Below, one piece after another: positions 1 to 7,283 of a stretch of 64,000 nt of DNA. This stretch comes from Gordonia paraffinivorans NBRC 108238 (GTDB lineage Bacteria; Actinomycetota; Actinomycetes; Mycobacteriales; Mycobacteriaceae). Each line of letters starts with the position of its first letter. Position 1 is the stretch's first letter. The notes under the pieces are model-generated. The model saw only the letters and a list, made by a program, of their open reading frames with translations, was not told the DNA's origin and ran no database searches. The DNA is taken from NCBI RefSeq assembly GCF_000344155.1, contig NZ_BAOQ01000002.1, positions 124,001 to 188,000 on the forward strand, given 5' to 3'. Made by a program: the position numbers and the translations under genes.

Positions 1-1391
1 GGATCGGCCGCGTCCGGTTGTCGTCGACGCCGGTGCACGACGATCCCGATCGACACGATGACCACCGCCGACAGCACGGACAGACCGATGGCCTCACGTT
101 GCTCGTCGTCGAACGCCATCAGCACCAGGACGCCGACGATGAAGGCCATCACCACGACTGTCAGGTACGGGAACAGCCACATGCGCACGGGCGGCCGCTC
201 GCCTCGCGCGCGCAGGGCACGGCCGAGCACGAGCTGGCTCGCGGACACGCTCAGGTACACGAACAGCGCGACGGCGCCGCTGGTGGCGAGGAGATAGCCG
301 AAGATCTTGTCGGGCAACACGTAGTTGCCGATGACCGCGAGGAATCCGACGATCATCGACGCGAGCACCGCCACCCACGGCACCCCGTTGCCGGTGAGCG
401 ACCTGACCGCCTGCGGCGCGTCGCGACGGCTCCCGAGCGAGTAGAGCATGCGGGAGGCCGTGTACAGGGCGGAGTTCAGGCACGACGCGACGGCCGTGAG
501 GATGACGAGGTCCATGATGAGCGCCGACCCCGGCAGGCCGATCGCCTCGAGCACGGACTGGTACGAGCCGTCGTCGAGCCGGTCGTAGGGCATGAGCGCG
601 ACCACCACGAAGATCGAGCCCAGATAGAACAAGGAGATCCGCCAGATGACGGAGTTCACGGCCTTGGTGATGCCGCGCTTCGGGTCCGGTGATTCGGCGG
701 CCGCGATCGTCACGATCTCGGTCCCCATGAACGAGAACATCGTCACCAGGAGGCCGGCGATGACCGCGCCGAAACCATTGGGCATGAAGCCATCCGGCTC
801 CCACAGATGGTGCAGACCGCTCACCCCGAATCCGGGATCAGCCCGCAGATGGCGAGGATTCCGACGATGATGAACGCCACGATGGCGAGGACCATGATTG
901 AGCGCGAACCAGAACTCGGACTCGCCGTAGTTGCCGACGCTGACGAGGTTGGTGACCGTGAGTGCGATCGTCACGGCCAATGCCCAGATCCATTGGGCCC
1001 CACCGATCAGATCGGTGAGGATCGCGGCCGCCGCCGTCGCCTCCACCGGGATGACGAGCACCCAGAACCACCAGTACAACCAGCCGACGGAGAAGCCGGC
1101 CCACCGCCCGAGCGCGCGGTCGGCGTAGACGGAGAACGAGCCGGTGTCGGGGTCGGCGGTCGCCATCTCCCCCAACATCCGCATGACCAGCACCACGAGA
1201 GTGCCCGCCATCGCGTAGGAGATGAGGACGGCCGGACCGGCCTTCTCGATCGCGTTCGCCGATCCGACGAACAGGCCCGCGCCGATGACCCCGGCGATCG
1301 AGATCATGGTGATGTGCCGGGGCTTGAGGCTCGAACCGAGGCGATCCGCGGACTGCGCCGCATCGCCCCGTCGTGACGACGAGTTGCTCAC
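1..1391 (-). CDS. Amino acid permease, APC family (3' end outside window; internal double frameshift)
   Basis: Integral membrane amino acid:cation symporter of the APC superfamily, closest by eye to the CycA/GabP/AnsP group. About 463 residues are visible and the C-terminus lies beyond the left edge. The N-terminal signature GVIGAGLFVGS opens helix 1, followed by many hydrophobic helices; later motifs such as SFMGTEIVTIAAAESPDP are typical of the family. Start taken at GTG; an upstream ATG at 1451 would add 20 residues and neither has a clear Shine-Dalgarno. Between about residues 165 and 190 the frame reads an Arg/His-rich stretch instead of a helix. One extra base near 898 and one missing base near 824 explain this, and the corrected frame reads FALIMVLAIVAFIIVGI. 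Substrate is not determined. Confidence 0.85.
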   Translation of the reverse strand, partial: MSNSSSRRGDAAQSADRLGSSLKPRHITMISIAGVIGAGLFVGSANAIEKAGPAVLISYAMAGTLVVLVMRMLGEMATADPDTGSFSVYADRALGRWAGFSVGWLYWWFWVLVIPVEATAAAAILTDLIGGAQWIWALAVTIALTVTNLVSVGNYGESEFWFALNHGPRHRGVHHRRNPRHLRADPGFGVSGLHHLWEPDGFMPNGFGAVIAGLLVTMFSFMGTEIVTIAAAESPDPKRGITKAVNSVIWRISLFYLGSIFVVVALMPYDRLDDGSYQSVLEAIGLPGSALIMDLVILTAVASCLNSALYTASRMLYSLGSRRDAPQAVRSLTGNGVPWVAVLASMIVGFLAVIGNYVLPDKIFGYLLATSGAVALFVYLSVSASQLVLGRALRARGERPPVRMWLFPYLTVVVMAFIVGVLVLMAFDDEQREAIGLSVLSAVVIVSIGIVVHRRRRQPDAAD

Positions 1392-1482
1392 CGCGGATAG
1401 GTGCCCGGGCTGATGCCGGCCGAAACCTCCCCGACCCGGGCTCGATTCCATGACCCGAGATCGCGCCGAGCGCGGCCTCCGG

Positions 1483-1948
1483 CTATGGACTCGGCCGCTC
1501 GGCCACCAGGGCCAGGTGCAGAAGCGGGTATGGGCGCCCGGCCTCGTCGCGGTCACTGCGGCCGATCACCTCGAAGCCGCGTCGGAGATAGAACCGCACC
1601 GCCTGGTCGTTCTGCTCGTTCACGTCCACCGCGCGGATACCCGCGGCGTCCACGGCGTGCGCGAGCAGGGTGGTGCCGACGCCGGCCCCGCGGACGTCGG
1701 CCCGGACGAACAGCATCTCCAGTCGCGGCCCCGACACGCCTGCGAATCCGACCGGCGTGCCGTCGGCGTCGGCGACGGTCAGCTCGACCTGTGGGAGGTA
1801 CACCGTCGCCATCCGGCCCTCGATCTCGTCGCGGTCAGCCTCGGCGAGAAAGTCATGAGTGGCGTCGACCGCGCTGCGCCAGACCCCCACCAGCGTCGGG
1901 AAATTCAGCCGGTCCGAGACAAGGTCGAAGGCGGGTCGAGGTGTCCAT
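1483..1948 (-). CDS. GNAT N-acetyltransferase, YjaB-like (apparent 1-bp frameshift near the start)
   Basis: Acetyl-CoA dependent N-acetyltransferase of unknown substrate. The body carries the acetyl-CoA loop as VRGAGVGTTLL and the YjaB-type segments DATHDFL, NEQNDQAVRFYLRRGFEV and PYPLLHLAL. Uninterrupted translation is only possible from GTG 1890, which removes the first strand. An ATG at 1948 reads MDTSTRLRP in the other frame. Dropping one T of the TT pair at 1921-1922 joins the frames as MDTSTRLRPVSD...FPTLVGVWRSAV, the usual family N-terminus. I therefore annotate the reconstructed gene of about 154 residues. Either the base is an assembly insertion or the gene is damaged. It lies downstream of, and on the same strand as, the VOC gene. 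Confidence 0.75.
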
Positions 1949-2020
1949 CGGTACGGTTCTACCAGGACTCAACGGCCCTGATGCGCCTGAGCGCGGCGAT
2001 TTCCAGTGCCGCGTCGGTGG

Positions 2021-2479
2021 TCAGTACGGCTGGGAACCCGGCGTCGACTTCGTCAGATCCTGCGCCAGCATCACGATGATGCCACTCGGACCCCGGAGGT
2101 AGGTGAGCTTGTAGACGTCCTCGTACTCGGCGACCCCGCGCAACGGATGACACCCGTGCCGCGCGGCGATTTCGAGTGCCGCGTCGAGATCGTCGACGGA
2201 GAAGGCGACGCGATGCATCCCGATCTCGTTGGGCAGCGTCGGATTCGTCTCGATCGCGTCGGGATGGATGTACTCGAACAACTCCAGCCGCGCATGTCCG
2301 TCCGGCGTCTGGAGCATCGCGATCTTCGCATGGTTGCCGTCGAGACCGACTGCGGTGGAGGCCCATTCACCACTCACCTCCTGTCTGCCCACGACGGTGA
2401 GACCGAGGTCGGTGAAGAAGGCGATCGCCTCCTCGATGTCGCGGACCGCTATGCCGACGTTCTCGAGTGCGATGGCCAT
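2021..2479 (-). CDS. VOC family protein (glyoxalase/epimerase-like)
   Basis: A 152-residue vicinal-oxygen-chelate protein with two paired beta-alpha-beta-beta-beta modules. The N-terminal module begins LENVGIAVRDIEEAIAFF and the second begins GMHRVAFSVDDLDAAL. Candidate metal ligands are an early Gln/His, Glu in LELFEY, His in GMHRVAF and a late acidic residue. The methylmalonyl-CoA epimerase and glyoxalase I subfamilies are the closest by eye, but the substrate cannot be fixed from sequence. The ATG giving MAIALENVG was chosen because the family begins at this strand; a longer upstream frame has no family-like sequence. Confidence 0.75.
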   Translation of the reverse strand: MAIALENVGIAVRDIEEAIAFFTDLGLTVVGRQEVSGEWASTAVGLDGNHAKIAMLQTPDGHARLELFEYIHPDAIETNPTLPNEIGMHRVAFSVDDLDAALEIAARHGCHPLRGVAEYEDVYKLTYLRGPSGIIVMLAQDLTKSTPGSQPY

Positions 2480-2616
2480 GGGTTCCACGCTAGACCCGTT
2501 CGCCGCTGGGCACCCCGACAACGCGGAGAGCGCGGGTCTTGTCGCGAATGTCCGCCATACGACGAAGATCCCGTCGCGTCGTGGCCCGACAACCGGGCCG
2601 GAACGCAACGGGATCA

Positions 2617-2997
2617 TCAGATGATCGGGTTCGCCCGAACTCGGACTGCCTTCTTGACGACGCTCGACTTGAGCTGCATCTTGCCGAAGCCGGGCACCGC
2701 CGCGTCGATGTCGTGATCACCGACGCCGTCCGAGATCAGGCGGATGCCACGGACTTTCGTGCCGATCTTGATGGTGCCGCCACCGCCGCCCTTGACCTTG
2801 ACGGTCTTGACGATGGTGACGGTGTCACCGTCGGCGAGGACGTTGCCGACCGAGTCCTTGACCACCGCGTCGGCAGCGGCCTCGGCCGCGTCGGACGCCG
2901 ACCACTCGTGACCGCACATCGGGCACACCAGCAGGGCACCCTGCTCATAGGTGAACTCCTGCGAGCACTCCGGGCAGGGCGGCAGCTGATCAGACAT
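2617..2997 (-). CDS. yjdM: YjdM/PhnA-type zinc-ribbon protein
   Basis: A 126-residue protein of the PhnA (now YjdM) family: an N-terminal zinc ribbon with CPEC and CPMC pairs at about residues 8-11 and 30-33, a linker, and the conserved C-terminal PhnA domain with DGDTVTIVKTVKVKG and GTKVRGIRL. Despite its old name it is not established as a phosphonate hydrolase and its role is unknown. The start MSDQLPPCPEC is standard for the family. It is transcribed away from the tetR gene, and a perfect 22-bp palindrome sits only 4 bp upstream of its start codon. Confidence 0.85.
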   Translation of the reverse strand: MSDQLPPCPECSQEFTYEQGALLVCPMCGHEWSASDAAEAAADAVVKDSVGNVLADGDTVTIVKTVKVKGGGGGTIKIGTKVRGIRLISDGVGDHDIDAAVPGFGKMQLKSSVVKKAVRVRANPII

Positions 2998-3001
2998 TGA
3001 A

Positions 3002-3023
3002 CCGGAACTCGACCGAGTTCCGG
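3002..3023. promoter_or_regulatory. Perfect 22-bp palindrome upstream of yjdM
   Basis: CCGGAACTCG and CGAGTTCCGG are exact inverted repeats separated by 2 bp. The dyad lies directly before the yjdM start codon, where an operator would block transcription or a hairpin in the leader would mask the start. Which protein, if any, binds it is unknown. Confidence 0.5.
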
Positions 3024-3058
3024 CACGGACGAACATCTGGCACACCTGCCTCGCAATC

Positions 3059-3074
3059 CGATACACTCGTATCG
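3059..3074. promoter_or_regulatory. Candidate TetR-type operator (CGATAC-N4-GTATCG)
   Basis: A 6-bp inverted repeat with a 4-bp spacer lies 15 bp upstream of the tetR start and overlaps an AT-rich TACACT element that could be its -10 box. TetR proteins commonly autoregulate from such dyads, so this is the best candidate operator of the adjacent regulator. The link is inference. Confidence 0.5.
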
Positions 3075-3088
3075 ATTAGGAGGTGCCA

Positions 3089-3685
3089 GTGAGCCGAGGT
3101 GTGGGGCGGGACCACGAGACAGTGCGCGGCGCTATCGCTGCCGCAGCGTGCGTACTGGTGGCGGAGGAAGGTGCCGGCGCGTTGACGGTGCGACGAGTTG
3201 CTGCCGCTGCTGGGGTCTCGCCCGGCCGGGTTCAGCACTACTTCCCCGACCGCACTGCTCTGATGCTCGCGGCCTTCGACTCGGTACAGCACGCCGTTGC
3301 CGCAGAGGTGGCCACGGCCGTCGGGGAAGCCGCCGCGCCGGAACAGGTGTTGACCGCCGTCCTGCGCGCGATGATTCCCACCGACGACACAGCGATGCGA
3401 CGACTGCGGGTGGTGGCGCAGTTCGAGTCGCTGGCGCTCACGGAGGACATCCTGGCGACGAGGATCCGCGAGGGGCACGCCGAACTTCTCGCCTTCCTCG
3501 AACGCCTCCTGGAATCCAGCAGGATCCGCCTCGACTCGAACAACACCGAAGGCACTCTTCAGGGACTCCTTGCTACGGCCGAAGGGCTCAGCGGGCAGGT
3601 TCTCCTCGGCCAGTCCTCGCCCGATCGGGCGCTCGCGCTGCTGCAGACATCCATCGACGACATGTTTCGAGGAGTCGCATCGTGA
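3089..3685 (+). CDS. TetR family transcriptional regulator
   Basis: A 198-residue TetR-type repressor. The N-terminal helix-turn-helix is at about residues 28-58 (LTVRRVAAAAGVSPGRVQHYFPDRTALM), followed by an all-helical ligand/dimer domain. Two GTG codons compete. GTG 3083 overlaps the AGGAGG ribosome site at 3078-3083, whereas GTG 3089 lies 5 bp after it, so the latter is used. The stop codon overlaps the start of the next gene (GTGA), indicating translational coupling with a small membrane protein, a plausible effector or target of this regulator. The ligand is unknown. Confidence 0.88.
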   Translation: MSRGVGRDHETVRGAIAAAACVLVAEEGAGALTVRRVAAAAGVSPGRVQHYFPDRTALMLAAFDSVQHAVAAEVATAVGEAAAPEQVLTAVLRAMIPTDDTAMRRLRVVAQFESLALTEDILATRIREGHAELLAFLERLLESSRIRLDSNNTEGTLQGLLATAEGLSGQVLLGQSSPDRALALLQTSIDDMFRGVAS

Positions 3686-4266
3686 CCACGCAATCATCAA
3701 CGACGCTGAGGCCCCTCCGGTGGGGAGCCGGCCTCATCCGGGGGAGATTCGAGGTGCACCGGAACGGACATCACTACGTCGTCGACTCCGGGTACCTCGA
3801 TCTCGATGAGCGCATCTCCCTGTACCGCGACGGTCGCCTCGTCGACACAACGCGACGCAAGGCCTCCTTCGCCATCGAAGACGGCGCGCACATCGAGGCA
3901 GCTGTCGCAAAGCTCGGGATGAAGTACGTACGCATCCGCGAGGCGAAGGCACGGGAGACCCAGCCGCTGACCCCTGCTGCGGGCACCGCCGAGGCTTGGC
4001 GAGCGAACCTCGACCGACAGCACCCCGCAACCAGTCGAGCAGTCGGAATCGTCGCCACCCTCATCGTCGTGGGGGTGCTTCTGCTCGAGCTTCCTCAGCT
4101 GATCAACCTCGTCGGTCTGCTGACGTCGTACGTCGGGCTCCCAGTATTCGAGATCCCAGCGATCCGCCTCGCGGGTTGGCAGAACCTCCTCGTCATCATC
4201 GCCGGAGGCCTCGCGGCGATCGAACGAGGGCTGAGCATGAGATACAACCCACTCTTGGACGACTGA
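3682..4266 (+). CDS. Membrane protein of unknown function, coupled to tetR
   Basis: A 194-residue protein I do not recognise. The first 120 residues are soluble and beta-rich (RFEVHRNGHHYVVDSGYLDLDERISLYRDG), resembling a small PH-like or barrel domain. Two hydrophobic segments follow at about 118-138 and 165-182. The GTG start overlaps the tetR stop by 4 bp, and the tetR 3' end supplies a GAGGAG ribosome site. The pair is thus one transcription unit. Transport, sensing or envelope stress are all possible roles; nothing in the sequence decides. Confidence 0.7.
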   Translation: MTTQSSTTLRPLRWGAGLIRGRFEVHRNGHHYVVDSGYLDLDERISLYRDGRLVDTTRRKASFAIEDGAHIEAAVAKLGMKYVRIREAKARETQPLTPAAGTAEAWRANLDRQHPATSRAVGIVATLIVVGVLLLELPQLINLVGLLTSYVGLPVFEIPAIRLAGWQNLLVIIAGGLAAIERGLSMRYNPLLDD

Positions 4267-4302
4267 ACCCCCGCTGGTCAACGCGATAGGCAGCCAATCG
4301 CC

Positions 4303-5382
4303 TCACACATTGAAGCGGAACTCCACGACGTCGCCGTCCTGCATGACGTAGTCCTTGCCCTCCATGCGGACCTTGCCGGCGGCCTTGGCCGCGGCCATCG
4401 ATCCGGCCTCGTCGAGGTCGTCGAACGACACGATCTCGGCCTTGATGAAGCCCTTCTCGAAGTCGGTGTGGATGACGCCGGCGGCCTTGGGAGCGGTGTC
4501 GCCCTGGTGGATGGTCCAGGCGCGCGCTTCCTTGGGACCCGCGGTCAGGTAGGTCTGCAGGCCGAGGGTGTGGAAGCCGGCGCGGGCGAGCGAGGTCAGG
4601 CCCGGCTCCTCCTGGCCGATCGAGTCGAGCAGCTCCTGCGCGTCCTCCTCGTCGAGTTCGAGGAGTTCGCTCTCGACCTTGGCGTCGAGGAACACGCAGT
4701 CCGCAGGCGCGACCGCGGCACGGAGTTCGGCCTTGCGGTCCTCGTCGGTGAGGACGCTCTCGTCGGCGTTGAAGACGTAGAGGAACGGCTTGGCGGTCAT
4801 CAGGTGCAGCTCGCGCACCGACGACAGGTCGAACGAGTCCTTCTGGGAGAACAGCGTCTTGCCGCCGTTGAGGATCTCCTGCGCCTTCTTGGCGGCCTCG
4901 AGGGTCTCGGCGACGTCGCGGTTCTTGCGCGCCTCCTTCTCCAGGCGGGGGATCGCCTTCTCCAGGGTCTGCAGGTCGGCGAGGATCAGCTCGGTCTCGA
5001 TGACCTCGATGTCGGAGAGCGGGTCCACCCGACCGTCGACGTGCACCACGTCGGCGTCGGCGAACACGCGGACCACCTGACAGATGGCGTCGGCCTCGCG
5101 GATGTTGGCGAGGAACTGGTTGCCCATGCCCTCACCCTCGGAGGCGCCCTTCACGATGCCCGCGATGTCGACGAACGACACCGTGGCCGGCAGGATGCGC
5201 TCGCTGCCGAAGATCTCGGCGAGGCGGTTGAGCCGCTTGTCCGGCAGTTCGACCACGCCCACGTTGGGCTCGATGGTGGCGAACGGGTAGTTGGCCGCCA
5301 GCACATCGTTGCGGGTCAGGGCGTTGAACAGGGTCGACTTACCGACGTTGGGCAGACCGACGATTCCCAGGGTGAGACTCAC
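4303..5382 (-). CDS. ychF: Redox-regulated ATPase YchF (OLA1 family)
   Basis: A 359-residue Obg-related P-loop protein that prefers ATP over GTP and associates with ribosomes. The G1 motif GLPNVGKS is at residues 9-16; the usual NKxD specificity motif is replaced by NADE as in YchF proteins. A central coiled-coil insertion (LEKEARKNRDVAETLE) and a C-terminal TGS domain ending GDVVEFRFNV complete the architecture. The GTG start MSLTLGIVGLPNVG matches the conserved N-terminus; an upstream in-frame start would add an unlikely 11-residue tail. Confidence 0.96.
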   Translation of the reverse strand: MSLTLGIVGLPNVGKSTLFNALTRNDVLAANYPFATIEPNVGVVELPDKRLNRLAEIFGSERILPATVSFVDIAGIVKGASEGEGMGNQFLANIREADAICQVVRVFADADVVHVDGRVDPLSDIEVIETELILADLQTLEKAIPRLEKEARKNRDVAETLEAAKKAQEILNGGKTLFSQKDSFDLSSVRELHLMTAKPFLYVFNADESVLTDEDRKAELRAAVAPADCVFLDAKVESELLELDEEDAQELLDSIGQEEPGLTSLARAGFHTLGLQTYLTAGPKEARAWTIHQGDTAPKAAGVIHTDFEKGFIKAEIVSFDDLDEAGSMAAAKAAGKVRMEGKDYVMQDGDVVEFRFNV

Positions 5383-5451
5383 GGGGGTCCAGTCTATCGG
5401 CACCGGCCACGACACCCGACGCTGCGTCGGGCAAGGCGGCGGCGCCGGCCG

Positions 5452-6747
5452 TCACTCCTTGGAGCGGAACCTGTCGAATGGGTTCTTCGAGCCTTTCGAC
5501 CCGGCCTCGTCGGACACCCCGAGTTCGGTGTTCACCGGCGCCCCCTCGGGCGCCAGCGTCTCTCCGGCGCGTTCGGCGATCTGCTCGTTGATGTAGCGAA
5601 GCACCACGGCGAGCGAGGCGGCCGCGGGCACCGCCAGGAAGGCGCCGGTGATGCCGAACAGCGTGCCGCCGAGGGTCACCGACAACAGCACGATGACCGC
5701 GTGCAGGTCCATCGACTTCGCCTGCAGCCACGGCTGCAGGACGTTGCCCTCGAGCTGCTGCACCGCCAGGATGACGCCGAGCAGGATCAGCGCGGTGGTC
5801 AGGCCGTTGGAGACGAGCGCGATCAACACCGCGAGCGCGCCGGCCACGAAGGCGCCGACGATCGGGATGAAGCCGCCGAGGAAGGTGACCACCACCAGCA
5901 CCCCGGCGAGCGGGACGCCCAGGACGAACAGGCCCACGCCGATGAGCGCGGCGTCGACGAAGCTGACGATCGCCTGCGTCCGGATGAAGCCGCCGAGGCT
6001 GTTCCACATGCGCAGCAGCACCTCGCCGAGGTGGGTGCCCGAGGGCTTGCCCACCGACCGGTCGAGCCACGGCACGAACTTGGGGCCGTCCTTGAGGAAG
6101 AAGAACACCAGCACGAAGGTCGTGAACAGGGTGACCAGCAGCGAGGTCGCGGTGCCGACCCCGCTGAACACGCCCGACGCGATGGTCGTGGCACTCGACT
6201 GCAGCTTGTGCGTGATCGTGTTGACGATGTTGTCGAGCTGTTCGTCGTTGATGTTCAGCGGCGGCCCCTGGACCCAGTCCTGGAGGCGTCGGATGCCCTC
6301 GATCGCGCGCGACGCCAGTTCCGGCGTCTGGTCGACGACCGACGGCACGATCAGCGCGATCACACCGGCCAGCACGCCGATGCCGACGAGCATCATCAAC
6401 AACGACGCCGCGGCCGGCGGGACGTTGTGGTTGCGCAGCCAGCGCACCGGCGGCCACAGGATCGTGCACACGATGATCGCGAACAGCACCGGGAGCAGGA
6501 CCACCCAGAATTTTCCGAGCAGCCACATGAGCACCCAGAGCGCGGCCACGACGAGCACGATCTCGGCCGACACGATCGCACAGGAACGCAGCCCGGCCAG
6601 CATCACCTGGGCCCGGGTCGGGAAGGCCTTCTCGTCGGAGCCGCCGAGAACCGCGTCGCCGCCGAGCACGGCGTCGGCTCCCACGGGGATGGAGTCTTCG
6701 GAACCGCTCGCGTCGTCCGCGCGCCGGTCGTCAGTGCTGTCAGTCAC
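5452..6747 (-). CDS. AI-2E family transporter
   Basis: A 431-residue polytopic membrane protein of the AI-2E transporter (PerM/TqsA) family. It has an acidic cytoplasmic N-terminus of about 55 residues, paired helices at about 60-105, a long extracytoplasmic stretch (QTPELASRAIEGIRRLQDWV), and the conserved helical hairpins FLGGFIPIVGAFVAG and LEGNVLQPWLQAKSMDLHAV. Members export autoinducer-2, act as Na+(Li+)/H+ antiporters, or remain undefined, so no substrate is assigned. GTG 6747 is preferred because GAGGAT lies at suitable spacing; GTG 6762 would place that element inside the coding region. Confidence 0.88.
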   Translation of the reverse strand: MTDSTDDRRADDASGSEDSIPVGADAVLGGDAVLGGSDEKAFPTRAQVMLAGLRSCAIVSAEIVLVVAALWVLMWLLGKFWVVLLPVLFAIIVCTILWPPVRWLRNHNVPPAAASLLMMLVGIGVLAGVIALIVPSVVDQTPELASRAIEGIRRLQDWVQGPPLNINDEQLDNIVNTITHKLQSSATTIASGVFSGVGTATSLLVTLFTTFVLVFFFLKDGPKFVPWLDRSVGKPSGTHLGEVLLRMWNSLGGFIRTQAIVSFVDAALIGVGLFVLGVPLAGVLVVVTFLGGFIPIVGAFVAGALAVLIALVSNGLTTALILLGVILAVQQLEGNVLQPWLQAKSMDLHAVIVLLSVTLGGTLFGITGAFLAVPAAASLAVVLRYINEQIAERAGETLAPEGAPVNTELGVSDEAGSKGSKNPFDRFRSKE

Positions 6748-6842
6748 GCCGACGATCCTCACATACCGCGGTGACTTCGTCGGCTCGACGCGGCGATGGC
6801 GAGGTCCACATTCACCCGGACGCCACCCGCGTGTCCGGCGCG

Positions 6843-7178
6843 CTACCGCCGACGCAACTTGCGACCCAGGAACCGGATGAGCGAATTGATGGCCTCGAGT
6901 TCGGCGTCGACCTGGTTGAACGCCGCGGGAACGTCGTCGCGGCCATGCCTCTCGACCTCCGGGATGTCGTGTGACCGACTCCGATCGACAGGCTCCTCGA
7001 CCCGTTCGCGATCCCACGGAACAGGCGCGACTGTCCGCTCGGTCTCTTCCCTGAGCGCACGCTTGATCGTCTCGCGGCCGTAGAGGCCCATCATCATCTC
7101 GAGGGCCCAGTCGGGCATCGAGGTGAGGGGCAGCTCGTCGTGCCGGCTCCCCCGCCGGCGATCGAACCGTGTGGACAT
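6843..7178 (-). CDS. Small charged protein of unknown function
   Basis: A 111-residue, strongly charged, cysteine-free protein I do not recognise. A short amphipathic segment, MPDWALEMMMGLYGRETIKRA, occupies about residues 21-41. The C-terminal third is helical (QVDAELEAINSLIRFLGRKLRRR) and ends in an Arg/Lys cluster. No membrane span or signal peptide is present. It lies between the AI-2E transporter and the divergent ada-alkA gene. The ATG has no obvious ribosome-binding site. The high GC3 and the absence of a better frame support it being real. Confidence 0.55.
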   Translation of the reverse strand: MSTRFDRRRGSRHDELPLTSMPDWALEMMMGLYGRETIKRALREETERTVAPVPWDRERVEEPVDRSRSHDIPEVERHGRDDVPAAFNQVDAELEAINSLIRFLGRKLRRR

Positions 7179-7283
7179 GGCGACATGGTGCCACAGCGCT
7201 GTAAGCCAGGTCACAACATTCGACGCAGATGTCACGTCCGATTTCCGCCAGACCGGGAGCCCGCCGAATGACACAGTGGAGCC

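Noticed and set aside
4468-6774. 768-codon open frame on the plus strand opposite ychF and the AI-2E transporter
   Set aside because: Antisense shadow of two well-supported genes. Composition is dominated by Asp/Arg/His/Gly as expected for the complement of GC-rich coding sequence, and no domain is visible.
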